A model generated the notes under the pieces. The model searched no databases and had not been told where the DNA came from. It saw nothing but the letters and a program-made list of their open reading frames with translations. The position numbers were made by a program, and so were the translations under genes. From Hyphomicrobiales bacterium (GTDB taxonomy: Bacteria; Pseudomonadota; Alphaproteobacteria; Rhizobiales; Beijerinckiaceae), in the NCBI GenBank assembly GCA_003963405.1, contig RXIY01000049.1:62001-126000 (forward strand): DNA of 64,000 nt. Direction: 5' to 3'. Numbering within the stretch: position 1 is the stretch's first letter; each line of letters starts with the position of its first letter. Positions 18,413 to 30,762 of the stretch are shown one piece after another.

Positions 18413-18706
18413 CTACCTCCGGCGCGCGCTCACCTTCGTCGGCGCATAAAAGCCAGGCGGCTTGTTGCGCACCCAGGCGACGAAAATTCTGATCTCCTCA
18501 TGCTCGAGGAGGCGCTCGAAACTGTGGTAGCGGTCGCGCAATTCCTGGTCGGTGAAGGTCGCGTGGATCTTTCGGTGGCAGATCGCATGCATCCGCTGGG
18601 TTTCTTTTCCCCTGTAGCGCCGAGGGACGAGATGGTGCTCGGTGATGCGCGCGCTTCCGAGTTCGCGCGCGCACAAGGGACAAGTCTCCGGGATGGGCGA
18701 CGACAT
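18413..18706 (-). CDS. Small HNH-motif protein
   Basis: A 97-residue protein with a compact HNH-like zinc fold: CPLCARE, then EHHLVPRRYRG, then HAICHRKIHATFT. The paired Cys and the spaced His residues are those of HNH nucleases, though the central Asn position is not obvious, so activity is uncertain. It starts 12 bp after dnaJ and is likely co-transcribed with it. A housekeeping nucleic-acid role is more likely than a mobile one. Confidence 0.75.
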   Translation of the reverse strand: MSSPIPETCPLCARELGSARITEHHLVPRRYRGKETQRMHAICHRKIHATFTDQELRDRYHSFERLLEHEEIRIFVAWVRNKPPGFYAPTKVSARRR

Positions 18707-18718
18707 CCGCGGCCCCGC

Positions 18719-19840
18719 CTAGCCCCCGAACAGATCCTTCATCCGCGCGAAGAAGCCGTGCTCCTCGGGATGAGTCTCGTGGGAGGATTCCTTCTCGAAT
18801 TCCGCGAGAAGTTCTTTTTGCCGCCTGGTGAGTTTTTGCGGCGTTTCGACGGAAAGCTGCACATGGAGATCGCCGTGATCGCGGCCGCGCAGCACCGGCA
18901 TGCCCTTGCCCTTGGCCTTGATCTGCTTGCCCGATTGCGAGCCCTCGGGAACCTTCACCTTGATCTCGGAGCCGTCGATGCCACGGACCCTGACCTCGCC
19001 GCCAAGCGCGGCGCGAACTATGGAGATCGGCACGCGGCAATAAAGGTCGGCCCCGTCGCGCTGGAAAAAGGGATGCGGCTTGACCGAGAGGAAGATGTAG
19101 AGATCGCCGGACGGCCCGCCGCGCATGCCGGCCTCGCCCTCGCCGGCGAGGCGAATGCGCGTGCCGTCTTCGACGCCGGGCGGCACATTGACGGAGAGCG
19201 AACGCTCCACCGTCTTGCGGCCGGAGCCCGAACAGGAGGGGCAGGGGTTTTCGATGATTTCTCCGCGCCCCTGGCAGGCCGGGCAGGTGCGCTCGATGGC
19301 GAAAAAGCCCTGTTGCGCCCGCACGCGGCCATGTCCGGCGCAGGTCGTGCAGGTCTTGGGCTTGGAGCCCTTTTTCGCCCCCGTGCCCTCGCAGGCCTCG
19401 CAGGTGGCGGAGGTCGGGATTTTGAGCGAGGCGGCCTTGCCGTTGTAGGCCTCCTCGAGCGTGATCTCCATGTTGTAGCGCAGGTCCGAGCCGCGCTCGC
19501 GACCACCCGACCGGCCGCGCCGCCCCATCACGTCGCCGAAGAGATCTTCGAAGATGTCGGCCATCGAGGCCCCGAAGCCCTCCCCGGCGCCGAAGCCTCC
19601 AAAGCCGCCGCCCTGGTCGAAGGCGGCATGGCCGAAACGATCGTAAGCGGCCCGCTTCTGCGGATCGCAGAGGCATTGATAGGCCTCGTTGAGCTCCTTG
19701 AAGCGCGCCTCCGCCTCGGTGTCGCCCGGGTGGCGATCCGGATGGCATTGCATCGCCGCCTTGCGGAAGGCGATCTTCATCTCGACTTCGGTCGCCGTCC
19801 TCGAGATGCCGAGGACTTCATAGTAATCGCGCTTGGACAT
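18719..19840 (-). CDS. dnaJ: Chaperone DnaJ
   Basis: A 373-residue co-chaperone that stimulates DnaK ATPase. The J domain carries HPD (CHPDRHPGD, residues about 33-35), followed by a Gly/Phe-rich linker ([14 protein letters not shown]), four CxxCxGxG zinc repeats ([32 protein letters not shown]) and the C-terminal substrate domain. Length is standard. It lies 159 bp below dnaK, separated by a hairpin terminator. Confidence 0.98.
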   Translation of the reverse strand: MSKRDYYEVLGISRTATEVEMKIAFRKAAMQCHPDRHPGDTEAEARFKELNEAYQCLCDPQKRAAYDRFGHAAFDQGGGFGGFGAGEGFGASMADIFEDLFGDVMGRRGRSGGRERGSDLRYNMEITLEEAYNGKAASLKIPTSATCEACEGTGAKKGSKPKTCTTCAGHGRVRAQQGFFAIERTCPACQGRGEIIENPCPSCSGSGRKTVERSLSVNVPPGVEDGTRIRLAGEGEAGMRGGPSGDLYIFLSVKPHPFFQRDGADLYCRVPISIVRAALGGEVRVRGIDGSEIKVKVPEGSQSGKQIKAKGKGMPVLRGRDHGDLHVQLSVETPQKLTRRQKELLAEFEKESSHETHPEEHGFFARMKDLFGG

Positions 19841-19937
19841 GGTCAGGTCGTCGAATCCAAAAGTCGTGCGGCCAAGGCGACCCGGCCGCGCCGGACGCCC
19901 TTTGACCGTATTGCAAAAGACCCGAAACGCAACGAAA

Positions 19938-19958
19938 CCCGGCGCTGCAAACGCCGGG
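19938..19958 (-). terminator. Hairpin between dnaK and dnaJ
   Basis: CCCGGCG and CGCCGGG pair around seven bases; read on the minus strand the stem is followed by TTTCGTTGCGTTT. It lies about 42 bp after the dnaK stop and would act as a full or partial terminator, reducing dnaJ expression relative to dnaK. Confidence 0.65.
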
Positions 19959-19999
19959 CTCCGTTGGCTAGCGCATCGGCCGTCGGAGGCCGGCGGCGC

Positions 20000-21895
<1,896 letters not shown>

Positions 21896-22010
21896 ATTGT
21901 TTCTTCCTTTCGCTTTCGAAACTGGACCCCGAAGCGGTCCCTTCGACGCCCGAGGACGGCGGCTCGCCATGAGCCCGCCGCGCGATCCACAGGCGCTGTC
22001 GTTTCCCAAG

Positions 22011-22037
22011 ATTGTATTTGCCCCGGTCTGCCGCAAG
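22011..22037 (-). promoter_or_regulatory. Possible dnaK promoter
   Basis: On the minus strand CTTGCG (22037-22032) and TACAAT (22016-22011) are 15 bp apart, about 115 bp upstream of the dnaK start. CTTG-type -35 boxes are typical of alphaproteobacterial sigma-70 and RpoH promoters; which sigma factor is used cannot be told. The rest of the 322-bp gap between dnaK and the efflux operon holds no gene. Confidence 0.35.
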
Positions 22038-22138
22038 GGCTGGCCGCATATAGAAGAAGGAATCCGCTGCGACAAGCCGCCGCCGCTCCGCTGGTAAAGC
22101 TTACGGCAAGGGTCTCGTCGAATGGACTCGCCGGCGCC

Positions 22139-22166
22139 TTGACCATTTAGTGACGAATGATAAATA
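22139..22166 (+). promoter_or_regulatory. Possible promoter of the RND efflux operon
   Basis: TTGACC (22139-22144) and TAAATA (22161-22166) are spaced 16 bp, about 50 bp before the adaptor start. The segment contains ATTTA-N11-TAAAT, a weak inverted repeat that could bind the TetR protein encoded at the end of the operon. Confidence 0.4.
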
Positions 22167-22217
22167 TTGAAAATCGTCAGATGTCGCACGACCACCGCAG
22201 GAGGCGCCGCGCGGCCC

Positions 22218-23327
22218 ATGTCCGGATCTCATAAATTCTCAGCCCGATTGTTCTTGCCCGGCACCCTGGCGCTCGCCGCCACGCTCGGCCTCGCCGCCTG
22301 CGGCAAGCATGAAGAGGAAAAGAAAGATTCCCTCTATGAGCGTCCTGTCCTCGTGGCGAAGCCTCGGGTCGCGGCGCAGTCGCAGGAGCGGGACTTCGCG
22401 GCGACGATCCGGCCGCGGGTCGAATCGGACTTGGGCTTCCGCGTCGCCGGCAAGGTCGTGAAGCGCTTCGTGCAGACCGGCCAGAAAGTGAAGGCGGGCG
22501 ACCCGCTTGCGGCGCTCGACGAGAATGATTTCCGCCTCCAGCGGGAGCAGGCCGAGGCCGAGCTCGCCGCGGCGAAAATGGTTGTGGCGCAGGCGCAGGG
22601 CGACGAGAAGCGCGCGCTGGCGCTGCGAAAGAACGGCTGGACCACCGACGCCACCCTCGACCGCATTCGCGCCGCGGCGCAGGAGGCGCGGGGGCGCCAG
22701 CAGCGCGCCGAGCGCGCGCTGGAGCTTTCGCGCAATTCGCTCGATTACGCCACGCTGCGCGCCGATGGCGACGGGGTCGTGACGCAAACTCTTGTCGAGC
22801 CCGGACAGGTCGTCGCCGCGGGCCAGACGGCCATTCGCCTCGCCCATTCCGGCGAGCTCGAGGCGGCGGTCTCGCTCCCCGAGGATTTCGCTCCCCTGGC
22901 CGACAAGGGCGCGGCGACCCTGACGCTCTGGTCCGGCAAGGGAAAGACCTACCATGCGAAGCTGCGTGAACTCAGCCCTTCGGCCGATGTCGCGACGCGC
23001 ACCTTCGCCGCCCGCTATTCGATCCTGGACGCCGATTCGGCGCTGGCGCTGGGCATGAGCGCCACTCTCTCCATCGCCGCCGCCGGCACTGACGCGGTGA
23101 TGAGCGTGCCGCTGTCGGCGCTTTACAATCAGGGGAGCGGACCCTCGGTCTGGAAGGTCGACGCCGACGGGCGCCTCCAGCTTTCGCCCGTGAAGCTCGT
23201 GCGCCTCGATTCCGACGCGGCGCTGGTGACGGGGGAGATTTCTCCCGCCGATCAGGTCGTGGTGCTCGGCGTTCACAAGCTGGAGCCAGGCCGCAAGGTG
23301 CGCGTCCTGACGCGCCAGACGCTTTGA
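22218..23327 (+). CDS. RND efflux periplasmic adaptor lipoprotein
   Basis: A 369-residue membrane fusion protein that links the RND pump to an outer-membrane channel. A type II signal peptide ends in the lipobox LAAC (residues about 25-28). A lipoyl half-domain ([27 protein letters not shown]), a helical hairpin rich in Ala/Gln/Arg, the second lipoyl half ([22 protein letters not shown]) and beta-barrel domains follow. The ATG at 22218 lies 13 bp after AGGAGG. The pump gene follows after 13 bp. Confidence 0.92.
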   Translation: MSGSHKFSARLFLPGTLALAATLGLAACGKHEEEKKDSLYERPVLVAKPRVAAQSQERDFAATIRPRVESDLGFRVAGKVVKRFVQTGQKVKAGDPLAALDENDFRLQREQAEAELAAAKMVVAQAQGDEKRALALRKNGWTTDATLDRIRAAAQEARGRQQRAERALELSRNSLDYATLRADGDGVVTQTLVEPGQVVAAGQTAIRLAHSGELEAAVSLPEDFAPLADKGAATLTLWSGKGKTYHAKLRELSPSADVATRTFAARYSILDADSALALGMSATLSIAAAGTDAVMSVPLSALYNQGSGPSVWKVDADGRLQLSPVKLVRLDSDAALVTGEISPADQVVVLGVHKLEPGRKVRVLTRQTL

Positions 23328-23340
23328 GGAGGGAAGCCGC

Positions 23341-26300
23341 ATGGGGTTCAATCTCTCCCGATGGGCGGTGCTGCGCCCGCAACTGATGCTGTTCCTGATG
23401 CTCGCGATCGGCGCCGCGGGCTTCTATTCCTATCTGCGGCTCGGGCGCGCGGAGGATCCATCCTTCACCATCAAGGTCGCGAACATCATTGCGACCTGGC
23501 CGGGGGCGACCGCGCAGGAGATGCGCGACCAGGTCGCCGATCTCGTCGAAAAGAAGCTCCAGACGCTGCCCTATCTCGACAAGATCGAGACCTACACCAA
23601 GCCCGGGTTCCTCGCGACGCAGATCGCCTTCAAGGATACGACGCCGCCGAAGGAAATTCCGCAGCTCTTCTATCAGCTGCGCAAGAAGCTCAACGACATA
23701 AAGAGCGATTTTCCGGCTGGCGTGCGCGGGCCGAACGTCAATGACGAGTATGGCGACGTCGACTCCGTGCTCTACGCCGTGACGGGCGACGGCGCCGATT
23801 ACGACATGCTTCACAAGGTCGTCGAAGGTCTGCGCCAGCGTCTCGTCGAGACGCCGGAAGTGATGAAGGTCGACGTCTATGGCGAGCAGCCCCGCCGCAT
23901 CTATGTCGAGTTCAGCCAGACCAAGGTCGCAAACCTCGGCGTCGAGCCTCAGGCCATCTTCGACTCGCTCGCCAAGCAGGCGGCCGTCGCCGACGCCGGC
24001 GCCTTCGAGACCTCGTCGAACAGGATTCGCGTGCAGGTGACGGAGGAGCTGAAAGGCTCCGACGCGATCGCCGCTATCCCGATCCCCGCCAATGGCAAGG
24101 TCATCCGGCTCGGCGACATCGCCGATGTCCACGCCGGCTTCGAGGATCCGCCGTCGTTTCTCGTTCGCTACAGGGGGCAGCCGGCGATCGTCGTCGGCGC
24201 CGTGATGGCGAAGGGCGGCAACGTCTTCAACTTCGGCAAGGCGGTCGGCGAGGCGGTCGCGGACATCCGCGCGAAGACGCCCATCGGCGTAGAGATCGAC
24301 CAGATCGCCGATCAGCCGAAGGTCGTCGAGGAGGCGGTCGGCGAATTCACCCGCTCCTTCGTCGAGGCGCTGGTTATCGTCCTGGGCGTGAGCTTCGTGT
24401 CGCTCGGCTTCCGCACGGGCGTCATCGTTGCGGCCTCCGTGCCCTTCGTGCTCGCGGTCGTCTTCATTTTCATGAATCTGATGGGGATCGACCTGCAGCG
24501 CATTTCGCTCGGCGCCCTCATCATCGCGCTCGGTCTTCTGGTGGACGACGCCATCATCGCGGTGGAGATGATGATGGTGAAGATGGAGCAGGGCTTCGAC
24601 CGCATCAAGGCCGCGACCTTCGCGTGGGACTCGACCGCCTTCCCCATGCTGACCGGCACGCTGATCACGGCCGCCGGCTTCCTGCCAGTCGGCTTCGCCG
24701 CCTCGGGCGTGGGCGAATATACCGGCTCGATGTTCTGGGTTCTGCTGATCGCGCTCCTTGCCTCATGGTTGGTGGCGGTCACCTTCACGCCCTTCCTTGG
24801 CGTGAAGTTACTTCCCGATTTCGGCAAGCTGCATCCCCATCACGATCCCGACGAGATCTACCGGACGCCCTTCTATCGGCGCCTGCGTGCGGTGGTCGGC
24901 TGGGCGGTCGATAATCGGATGAAGGTGATCGCCTCGACCGTGGCCGTCTTCCTTCTCGCCATACTCGGCATGATCGTCGTGCAGAAGCAGTTCTTTCCCT
25001 ACGCCGAGCGCCTCGAGCTGTTCCTGCAAATGCGCCTGCCGGAGGGCTCCTCCATCGGCGCGACGCTCGAGGCCGCCAAGCAGGCGGAGGCGCTTTTGCA
25101 GGACGACTCCGACGTGAATTTCTTCACGACCTATGTCGGGCAGGGGCCGCCGCGCTTCTGGCTCGGGCTCAATCCGCAGCTTCCCAACGAGGCCTATGCC
25201 GAGACCGTCATCGTCTCGAAGGACATCGCGGCGCGCGAACGGCTGAAGAAGAAACTGGAAACGGCCATCGCCAATGGCGCGCTGCCACAGGCGCGCGCGC
25301 GCGTCGATCGCTTTTCCTACGGCCCGCCGGTCGGCTTCGCGGTTCAATTCAGGGTAGTCGGCCCCGAGCCGCAGAAGGTGCGCGACATCGCCTATCGGAT
25401 TCGCGACATTCTCGAGCAGGACCCCGGCGCGGACGATCCGCATCTGTCCTGGAACGAGCAGACGCCGAGCGTGCGTCTCGTTCTCGACCAGGATCGCGCG
25501 CGTCTTCTCGGCGTGACGCCGCAGGACATTTCGAACCGCGTCCGCATGGCGATCTCGGGCGTCACCGTGACGACGCTGCGCGACGGCACGGACCAGATCG
25601 ACGTGGTGGCGCGCGCCGTTCCCGAGGAGCGCGGCGCGCTGGGCCGGCTCGGCGACATGGTCGTCTATTCCCGCGACGGCAAGCCCGTGACCGTCTCGCA
25701 GGTCGCCAAGATCGTCTATGAGCACGAGGAGCCGATCTTCTGGCGGCGCAACCGCAACATGACGATCACGGTGCGCTCGGGCGTGAAGGACGGAACACAG
25801 GCGCCCGACGTCTCGAACCGCGTCTGGGCCAAGCTTTCCGAAATCCGGGACAGCCTGCCGAGCGGCTACCGCATCGAAATGGGCGGCGCGATCGAGGAAT
25901 CGGCCAAAGGCAACGCCTCGATCTTCGTGCTGTTTCCGGTCGTGATCCTGTTCATGCTGACGATCGCGATGTTCCAGTTGCAGGACTTCACCCGCGTCGC
26001 GCTCGTGATGGTGAGCGCGCCGCTCGGCCTCATCGGCGCCTCGCTCGCGCTCAACCTCGCCCATGCGCCCTTCGGCTTCGTGGCGCTTCTCGGCCTCTTT
26101 GCGCTGTCGGGCATGGACATGCGCAATTCGATCATCCTCGTCGATCAGGTGCGGCAGGATCTCGAAGACGGCGCCAATTATCGCGAGGCGATCATCGGCG
26201 CCACGGTGCGGCGGGTGCGGCCTGTCGCGCTCACGGCGCTCGCCGCCATTCTGGCCATGATTCCGCTCTCGCGCTCCGCCTTCTGGGGACCGATGGCGCT

Positions 26301-26463
26301 CACCATCATGGGCGGTCTGTTTGTCGCGACCTTCCTGACAGTGTTATTCCTGCCGGCGCTTTACGCGCTCTGGTTCCGCAAGCATCTCGACGCCCGCCTG
26401 CCGGCCAATGCGCCGGCGCCCGTCGCGCGCGGCCGGGGTCTCGTCGGGGAGGCGGCCGAATGA
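23341..26463 (+). CDS. RND efflux pump inner-membrane permease
   Basis: A 1040-residue proton-driven transporter of the AcrB/MexF superfamily with 12 expected helices and two large periplasmic loops. The proton-relay Asp pair is in LGLLVDDAIIAVEMM (TM4), and GLFALSGMDMRNSIILVDQV is the TM10-11 region. GRAEDPSFTIKVANIIATWPGA is typical of the HAE subfamily that exports amphiphilic compounds rather than heavy metals. No outer-membrane channel gene is adjacent. The stop overlaps the TetR start as ATGA. Confidence 0.95.
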   Translation: MGFNLSRWAVLRPQLMLFLMLAIGAAGFYSYLRLGRAEDPSFTIKVANIIATWPGATAQEMRDQVADLVEKKLQTLPYLDKIETYTKPGFLATQIAFKDTTPPKEIPQLFYQLRKKLNDIKSDFPAGVRGPNVNDEYGDVDSVLYAVTGDGADYDMLHKVVEGLRQRLVETPEVMKVDVYGEQPRRIYVEFSQTKVANLGVEPQAIFDSLAKQAAVADAGAFETSSNRIRVQVTEELKGSDAIAAIPIPANGKVIRLGDIADVHAGFEDPPSFLVRYRGQPAIVVGAVMAKGGNVFNFGKAVGEAVADIRAKTPIGVEIDQIADQPKVVEEAVGEFTRSFVEALVIVLGVSFVSLGFRTGVIVAASVPFVLAVVFIFMNLMGIDLQRISLGALIIALGLLVDDAIIAVEMMMVKMEQGFDRIKAATFAWDSTAFPMLTGTLITAAGFLPVGFAASGVGEYTGSMFWVLLIALLASWLVAVTFTPFLGVKLLPDFGKLHPHHDPDEIYRTPFYRRLRAVVGWAVDNRMKVIASTVAVFLLAILGMIVVQKQFFPYAERLELFLQMRLPEGSSIGATLEAAKQAEALLQDDSDVNFFTTYVGQGPPRFWLGLNPQLPNEAYAETVIVSKDIAARERLKKKLETAIANGALPQARARVDRFSYGPPVGFAVQFRVVGPEPQKVRDIAYRIRDILEQDPGADDPHLSWNEQTPSVRLVLDQDRARLLGVTPQDISNRVRMAISGVTVTTLRDGTDQIDVVARAVPEERGALGRLGDMVVYSRDGKPVTVSQVAKIVYEHEEPIFWRRNRNMTITVRSGVKDGTQAPDVSNRVWAKLSEIRDSLPSGYRIEMGGAIEESAKGNASIFVLFPVVILFMLTIAMFQLQDFTRVALVMVSAPLGLIGASLALNLAHAPFGFVALLGLFALSGMDMRNSIILVDQVRQDLEDGANYREAIIGATVRRVRPVALTALAAILAMIPLSRSAFWGPMALTIMGGLFVATFLTVLFLPALYALWFRKHLDARLPANAPAPVARGRGLVGEAAE

Positions 26464-27074
26464 CCAATGTGACCGAGGCGGCGGCCTCTCGCGAATCCGA
26501 GACGCGCGCGCGCATCGTGGAGACGGCCGAGCGGCTTTTCCGCGAAATCGGGTTCCAGAAAACCACTGTGGCCGACATTGCGCGCGCGCTGCGCATGTCT
26601 CCCGCCAACGTCTATCGCTTCTTTGGCTCGAAGGCCGAGATTCACGTCGCCGTCGCGCGGCAGCTGATGAGCGAGGTGGAGACCGCGGCGCGGCGGATCG
26701 CCCATGGCGCCGGTCCGGCGGCGCAGCGGCTGCGCGCGCTCATCCTTTCCATCGAGTCGATGAACGCGGACCGCTATATCGCCGACCGCAAGCTTCACGA
26801 CATGGTCGAGGCGGCGCTGGACCAGCACTGGCCCGCAATCGACGAGCATATCGACCGCGTCGACGCTTTGTTCGAGGCGGTCATCGCGGACGGCATGGAG
26901 TCCGGCGAGTTCGCAAGGGGCGACGCCCAACGCGCGGCCAAGCTCGTGCATGCCGCCTGCATCCGGTTTTGCCATCCACGGCTTATGGTGGAATCCGCCG
27001 ACCGCCCGGAGCCGACGAGCGCCCAGATGGTCGAGTTCTGTCTTGCCGCCCTGCGAGGGGGCGTGTCGCGCTAG
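26460..27074 (+). CDS. TetR-family regulator of the efflux operon
   Basis: A 204-residue repressor-type protein. The N-terminal helix-turn-helix is TTVADIARALRMSPANVYRFFGSKAEI; the remainder is a helical ligand-binding domain. It overlaps the pump gene by four bases and so is made from the efflux transcript, giving a feedback loop in which pump substrates probably relieve repression. Confidence 0.92.
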   Translation: MTNVTEAAASRESETRARIVETAERLFREIGFQKTTVADIARALRMSPANVYRFFGSKAEIHVAVARQLMSEVETAARRIAHGAGPAAQRLRALILSIESMNADRYIADRKLHDMVEAALDQHWPAIDEHIDRVDALFEAVIADGMESGEFARGDAQRAAKLVHAACIRFCHPRLMVESADRPEPTSAQMVEFCLAALRGGVSR

Positions 27075-27191
27075 CCGGCCTGCGGGCTGCTCCGGGCCCG
27101 CAGGGCTGGGGCTATACGCGGCCAGCGACGCTTGTGTATGATGCAACAGAACGATGACGCATCGCGCGCGCAGAGGGAACAGCACAGGGCT

Positions 27192-28016
27192 ATGAAAGTC
27201 ACACTGGTTCAGATGAATTCGATCGGCGACAAGGCGGTCAATCTCGCCAACGCCAGGGCGCTCATCGAGCGCGCGGTCGAGCAGGAGAAGCCCGACTGGA
27301 TCTGCCTTCCGGAAGTGTTCGACTTCATCGGCGGCTCACGCGCCGAGAAGATGGCCGCCGCCGAGGAAATGCCGGGCGGGCCTGCTTACGAAATGTGCAG
27401 CAGCCTGGCGCGCGAGCACAAGGTGTTCATCCACGCCGGCTCCATTCTGGAGAAAATTCCCGGTGAGGAGCGCCTGCACAACACCAGCGTCGCCTTCAAC
27501 CGCGAGGGCAAGGAAGTCGCGCGCTACCGCAAGATCCACATGTTCGACATCACCGCTCCGGACGGCGCCAAATATCACGAAAGCGCCGCCTTCAAGCCGG
27601 GCGACGAAGTCGTGACCTATGATTGCGAGGGCCTCAAGATCGGCTGCGCCATCTGCTACGATCTGCGCTTCTCCTATCTGTTCCAGGCGCTCGCGGACAA
27701 AGGCGTCGACATCGTCGCGCTTCCTGCGGCCTTCACCCTGGTCACGGGCAAGGATCACTGGGAAGTGCTGTGCCGCGCCAGGGCCATCGAAATGCAGGCC
27801 TATCTCTGCGCGCCCGCCCAGACAGGCGCGCACAAGGCCGGGCATGAAACCCGGTTCACCTACGGCAATTCGCTGATCGCCGATCCCTGGGGCCATGTCG
27901 TCGCCAAGGCGTCGGAGGGGCCGGGGCTCGTGTCGTCCTACGTCGATGTCGATCGTATCCGCAAGGTCCGGTCGATGATCCCCGTGTCGCAGCACAAGGT
28001 GAAGCTTGCCGTCTGA
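27192..28016 (+). CDS. Carbon-nitrogen hydrolase, Nit family amidase
   Basis: A 274-residue nitrilase-superfamily enzyme. The Glu-Lys-Cys triad can be placed in LPEVFDF, RYRKIHMFD and GCAICYDLRF. The sequence is closest in style to Nit1/Nit2 proteins, which hydrolyse deaminated glutathione or omega-amides, not to true nitrilases. The ATG at 27192 begins the conserved strand MKVTLVQMNS and is preferred to one at 27132. The gene is monocistronic. Confidence 0.9.
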   Translation: MKVTLVQMNSIGDKAVNLANARALIERAVEQEKPDWICLPEVFDFIGGSRAEKMAAAEEMPGGPAYEMCSSLAREHKVFIHAGSILEKIPGEERLHNTSVAFNREGKEVARYRKIHMFDITAPDGAKYHESAAFKPGDEVVTYDCEGLKIGCAICYDLRFSYLFQALADKGVDIVALPAAFTLVTGKDHWEVLCRARAIEMQAYLCAPAQTGAHKAGHETRFTYGNSLIADPWGHVVAKASEGPGLVSSYVDVDRIRKVRSMIPVSQHKVKLAV

Positions 28017-28238
28017 TCATTAATTGGGCAATCAAATTGCGGCGGAGCCGAGCCAATATTATGGCGAAGCTTCGCCGCGGCCTTGTCAAATAATAGGTTT
28101 CTGAATAGTATGCCTTTTCGTAAGCTGTTGTGCTTGCGTACATAAATCCCTTTTGCCGCATCGTTGGGGAGTTGTGAAGAACGTGTCCACGACGGTCGTC
28201 CTGATCGCGGCAGCCCCTCGAGTTCGTGTTTGTCCCTC

Positions 28239-28574
28239 ATGGTAAGAAAGAACGAGTCCGGAAGCACTCTGACGCGCGCGGCTCTGCGTGAGGCCGTGTA
28301 TAGCTGCTGTCCGACGCTGTCCCGGGCGGAAGCCCGCAAGATTCTCGATTCCACATTCGAGGAGATCAGCGATGCGCTGCTGCGCGGAGAATCGGTCAAG
28401 CTGCGATCCTTCGGCACTTTCAACGTGCGCGCGAAGCGCGAACGGGTAGGCCGAAATCCCAAAACCGGCGTGGAGGCCACAATTACGCCGCGCCGTGTCC
28501 TCACCTTCAAGGCCTCTCCCGTGCTCGTTGCGCATGTGAATGGCGACGCCATCATCCCGGAAGAGGATGATTGA
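28239..28574 (+). CDS. ihfA: Integration host factor alpha subunit
   Basis: A 111-residue DNA-bending protein of the HU/IHF family: LTRAALREAVYSCCPTLSRAEA at the N-terminus, then VKLRSFGTFNVRAKRERVGRNPKTG, the beta arm with the intercalating Pro. The arm sequence and length favour IHF alpha over HU. The ATG at 28239 is the start nearest the conserved region; 222 bp of gene-free AT-richer DNA precede it and probably hold the promoter. Confidence 0.88.
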   Translation: MVRKNESGSTLTRAALREAVYSCCPTLSRAEARKILDSTFEEISDALLRGESVKLRSFGTFNVRAKRERVGRNPKTGVEATITPRRVLTFKASPVLVAHVNGDAIIPEEDD

Positions 28575-28662
28575 GCAGAAGCCGCCGGCCGTGCAAAAGT
28601 GAGGGGAGAGCCTCCGCGACGGGGCCGGGAGCGCCGTCGCCGCCATCCTCAAAGGGCCAAAG

Positions 28663-30762
28663 ATGCGGAAATTGAGTGCGGCCGTGGCCGCCTTCGCCGT
28701 CCTTGCCGCGCTGATCGGCGCGCACAAGGCGGACACCGACCTTTTTGTTCTCGCCGCCGCGGCAGGGCTGTGCGCCTATACGACCTGGCGCGCGGCCGAG
28801 ATCTCGAGCTTCATGAAGATTTTCGCGGCGATCTTCTCGACCGAGACGATCGTTTTCGGCCTGGTGAGGCTGCTGCAGGCCGAGGCGGCCTGGCCTGGCG
28901 CGCTGGTCGCCTATGCGCCGCCCGAGAGCATGTCTGTCACGGTGGCCGTCTTCTCGATCGCCGTTTACGCCGTCTCGCGCATCGCCGTCGTGCAGGAGAT
29001 GACGCGGATCGCCGATCTCTACTTCGATTCCTCGGATCGCGGCGAGGGGCGCGTGTGGCCGTTTCCCCGCTTCGCGGCGCAGGAGAGCGCCATCGCCATC
29101 GCCATGATCGTCGTGCTGGTGCTCATCAACCAGGGCCAGGTCGGCATCACCGTGCGCCTGTCCTTCTTCAATCGAGACTGGTTCAACGCCATTCAGGAGA
29201 AGAACGCTGCAGAATTCTGGCGCCAGCTGCTGTTCGTGTTCACGCCCTGGGCCTTCTTCTATGTCGCCATCGCGGTGATGGAGTTCGTCATCCAGTCGAT
29301 GCTGATCATCCGTTGGCGCCGCTGGCTGACCGAGCATTATGTCAGCCGCTGGCTCGGCGGACATACGCATTACGGCATGACTCTCGCTGGCGGGCCGGCC
29401 GACAACCCGGACCAGCGCATCGCTGAAGACGTCAACCGCTTCATCAACGGCGGCGACGACGGCTATGGCGTCTATTCCTATTCGATCCTGCTGATCTCGA
29501 CGGTCAGCTCGCTCGTCTCCTTCTCCTTCGTGCTCTGGGAGCTTTCGGGCAACTACCCGCTTCCCGGCACCAATTTCTACCTGCCGGGCTTCCTGTTCTG
29601 GGTCGTCCTCGCCTATGCGACGCTCGGCACGGTCATTACCCATCTGATCGGCCGGCGGCTGACGACGCTTTACTTCGACAAGCAGCGGCGCGAGGCTGAT
29701 TTCCGCTTCTCGCTCGCGCGCCTGCGCGAATATAGCGAACAGATCGCGCTCCTCTCGGGCGAGCATGCCGAGCAGGGTACGCTGTTGCAGCGTTTCCGCG
29801 GGATCGTGTTCAACTATCTGGCGATCGTCATCAAGCGCAAGCAACTGATGATGTTCACAGCCACCTATGGCCAGCTCTCGCCGATCATTCCCTACGTGAT
29901 CACCGCGCCCTTCTACTTCGCCGGCCGCATCCAGCTCGGCGTCATGACGCAGACGGCGAGCTCTTTCGCGAGAGTGGAGAGCGCGCTCACCTTCTTCATC
30001 AACTATTATACGTCGCTGGCGCAGTTCAAATCGGTGCTCGATCGTCTCTCCTCCTTCGACACGGCGATCGACGTCGCGCGCGCGGAGAGCGAGCGCGCCC
30101 GCATCGTCTCCCGCGTGAGCGGAAAGGCGCTGGCGTTGAACGATCTCACCTTGTTGCTGCCCGACGGGCGGCGCATCGTTCACGTCGACAGGCTGTCTTT
30201 CGAGCCGGGCCAGTCGGTCCTGCTCACCGGCCCGTCGGGTTCCGGTAAATCGACGCTGTTTCGCGCCGTCGCCGGCATCTGGCCGCATGCGACGGGCTCG
30301 GTCGCGCTGCCGCAGGGCGCGACGCTCATGCTCGCGCCGCAGCGGCCATATATTCCGATGGGAACGCTCGCCGAGGCCGTGGTCTATCCCGCGGCGGTCG
30401 ACGATTTCGTGCGCGATGATATCGAAGCCGCGCTCGTTGCGGCACGGCTTGCGCCTTTCGTCGATCAGCTCGACAAGAGCAACAACTGGGGCCAGAGGCT
30501 CTCGGGCGGCGAGCAGCAGCGCGTCGCCATCGCCCGTGCGTTGCTGGCGAGGCCGGACTGGCTGTTTCTCGACGAGGCGACCTCGGCGCTCGATGAAAAG
30601 CTCGAGGGCGAAATCTATTCGACCCTGCGCGAGCGTCTGCCCGAGACGACGATCGTCTCCATCGGCCATCGTTCGACCCTGCTCGACTATCACGATCGCC
30701 AGATCGAGATGGAGGCGGGGGCCGACGGCCTCTTCGTCCCCCGCGACAAGGTTCATGCATGA
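28663..30762 (+). CDS. ABC transporter, SbmA/BacA-like membrane domain fused to ATPase
   Basis: A 699-residue half-transporter. The first ~440 residues form six or more helices of the ABC_membrane_2/SbmA-BacA type ([23 protein letters not shown] is characteristic). The C-terminal ATPase has Walker [10 protein letters not shown] near residue 525, signature [15 protein letters not shown] near 612 and Walker [13 protein letters not shown]. Relatives move peptides, cobalamin or very long-chain fatty acids; the substrate here is unknown. rlmE overlaps its stop (ATGA). Confidence 0.9.
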   Translation: MRKLSAAVAAFAVLAALIGAHKADTDLFVLAAAAGLCAYTTWRAAEISSFMKIFAAIFSTETIVFGLVRLLQAEAAWPGALVAYAPPESMSVTVAVFSIAVYAVSRIAVVQEMTRIADLYFDSSDRGEGRVWPFPRFAAQESAIAIAMIVVLVLINQGQVGITVRLSFFNRDWFNAIQEKNAAEFWRQLLFVFTPWAFFYVAIAVMEFVIQSMLIIRWRRWLTEHYVSRWLGGHTHYGMTLAGGPADNPDQRIAEDVNRFINGGDDGYGVYSYSILLISTVSSLVSFSFVLWELSGNYPLPGTNFYLPGFLFWVVLAYATLGTVITHLIGRRLTTLYFDKQRREADFRFSLARLREYSEQIALLSGEHAEQGTLLQRFRGIVFNYLAIVIKRKQLMMFTATYGQLSPIIPYVITAPFYFAGRIQLGVMTQTASSFARVESALTFFINYYTSLAQFKSVLDRLSSFDTAIDVARAESERARIVSRVSGKALALNDLTLLLPDGRRIVHVDRLSFEPGQSVLLTGPSGSGKSTLFRAVAGIWPHATGSVALPQGATLMLAPQRPYIPMGTLAEAVVYPAAVDDFVRDDIEAALVAARLAPFVDQLDKSNNWGQRLSGGEQQRVAIARALLARPDWLFLDEATSALDEKLEGEIYSTLRERLPETTIVSIGHRSTLLDYHDRQIEMEAGADGLFVPRDKVHA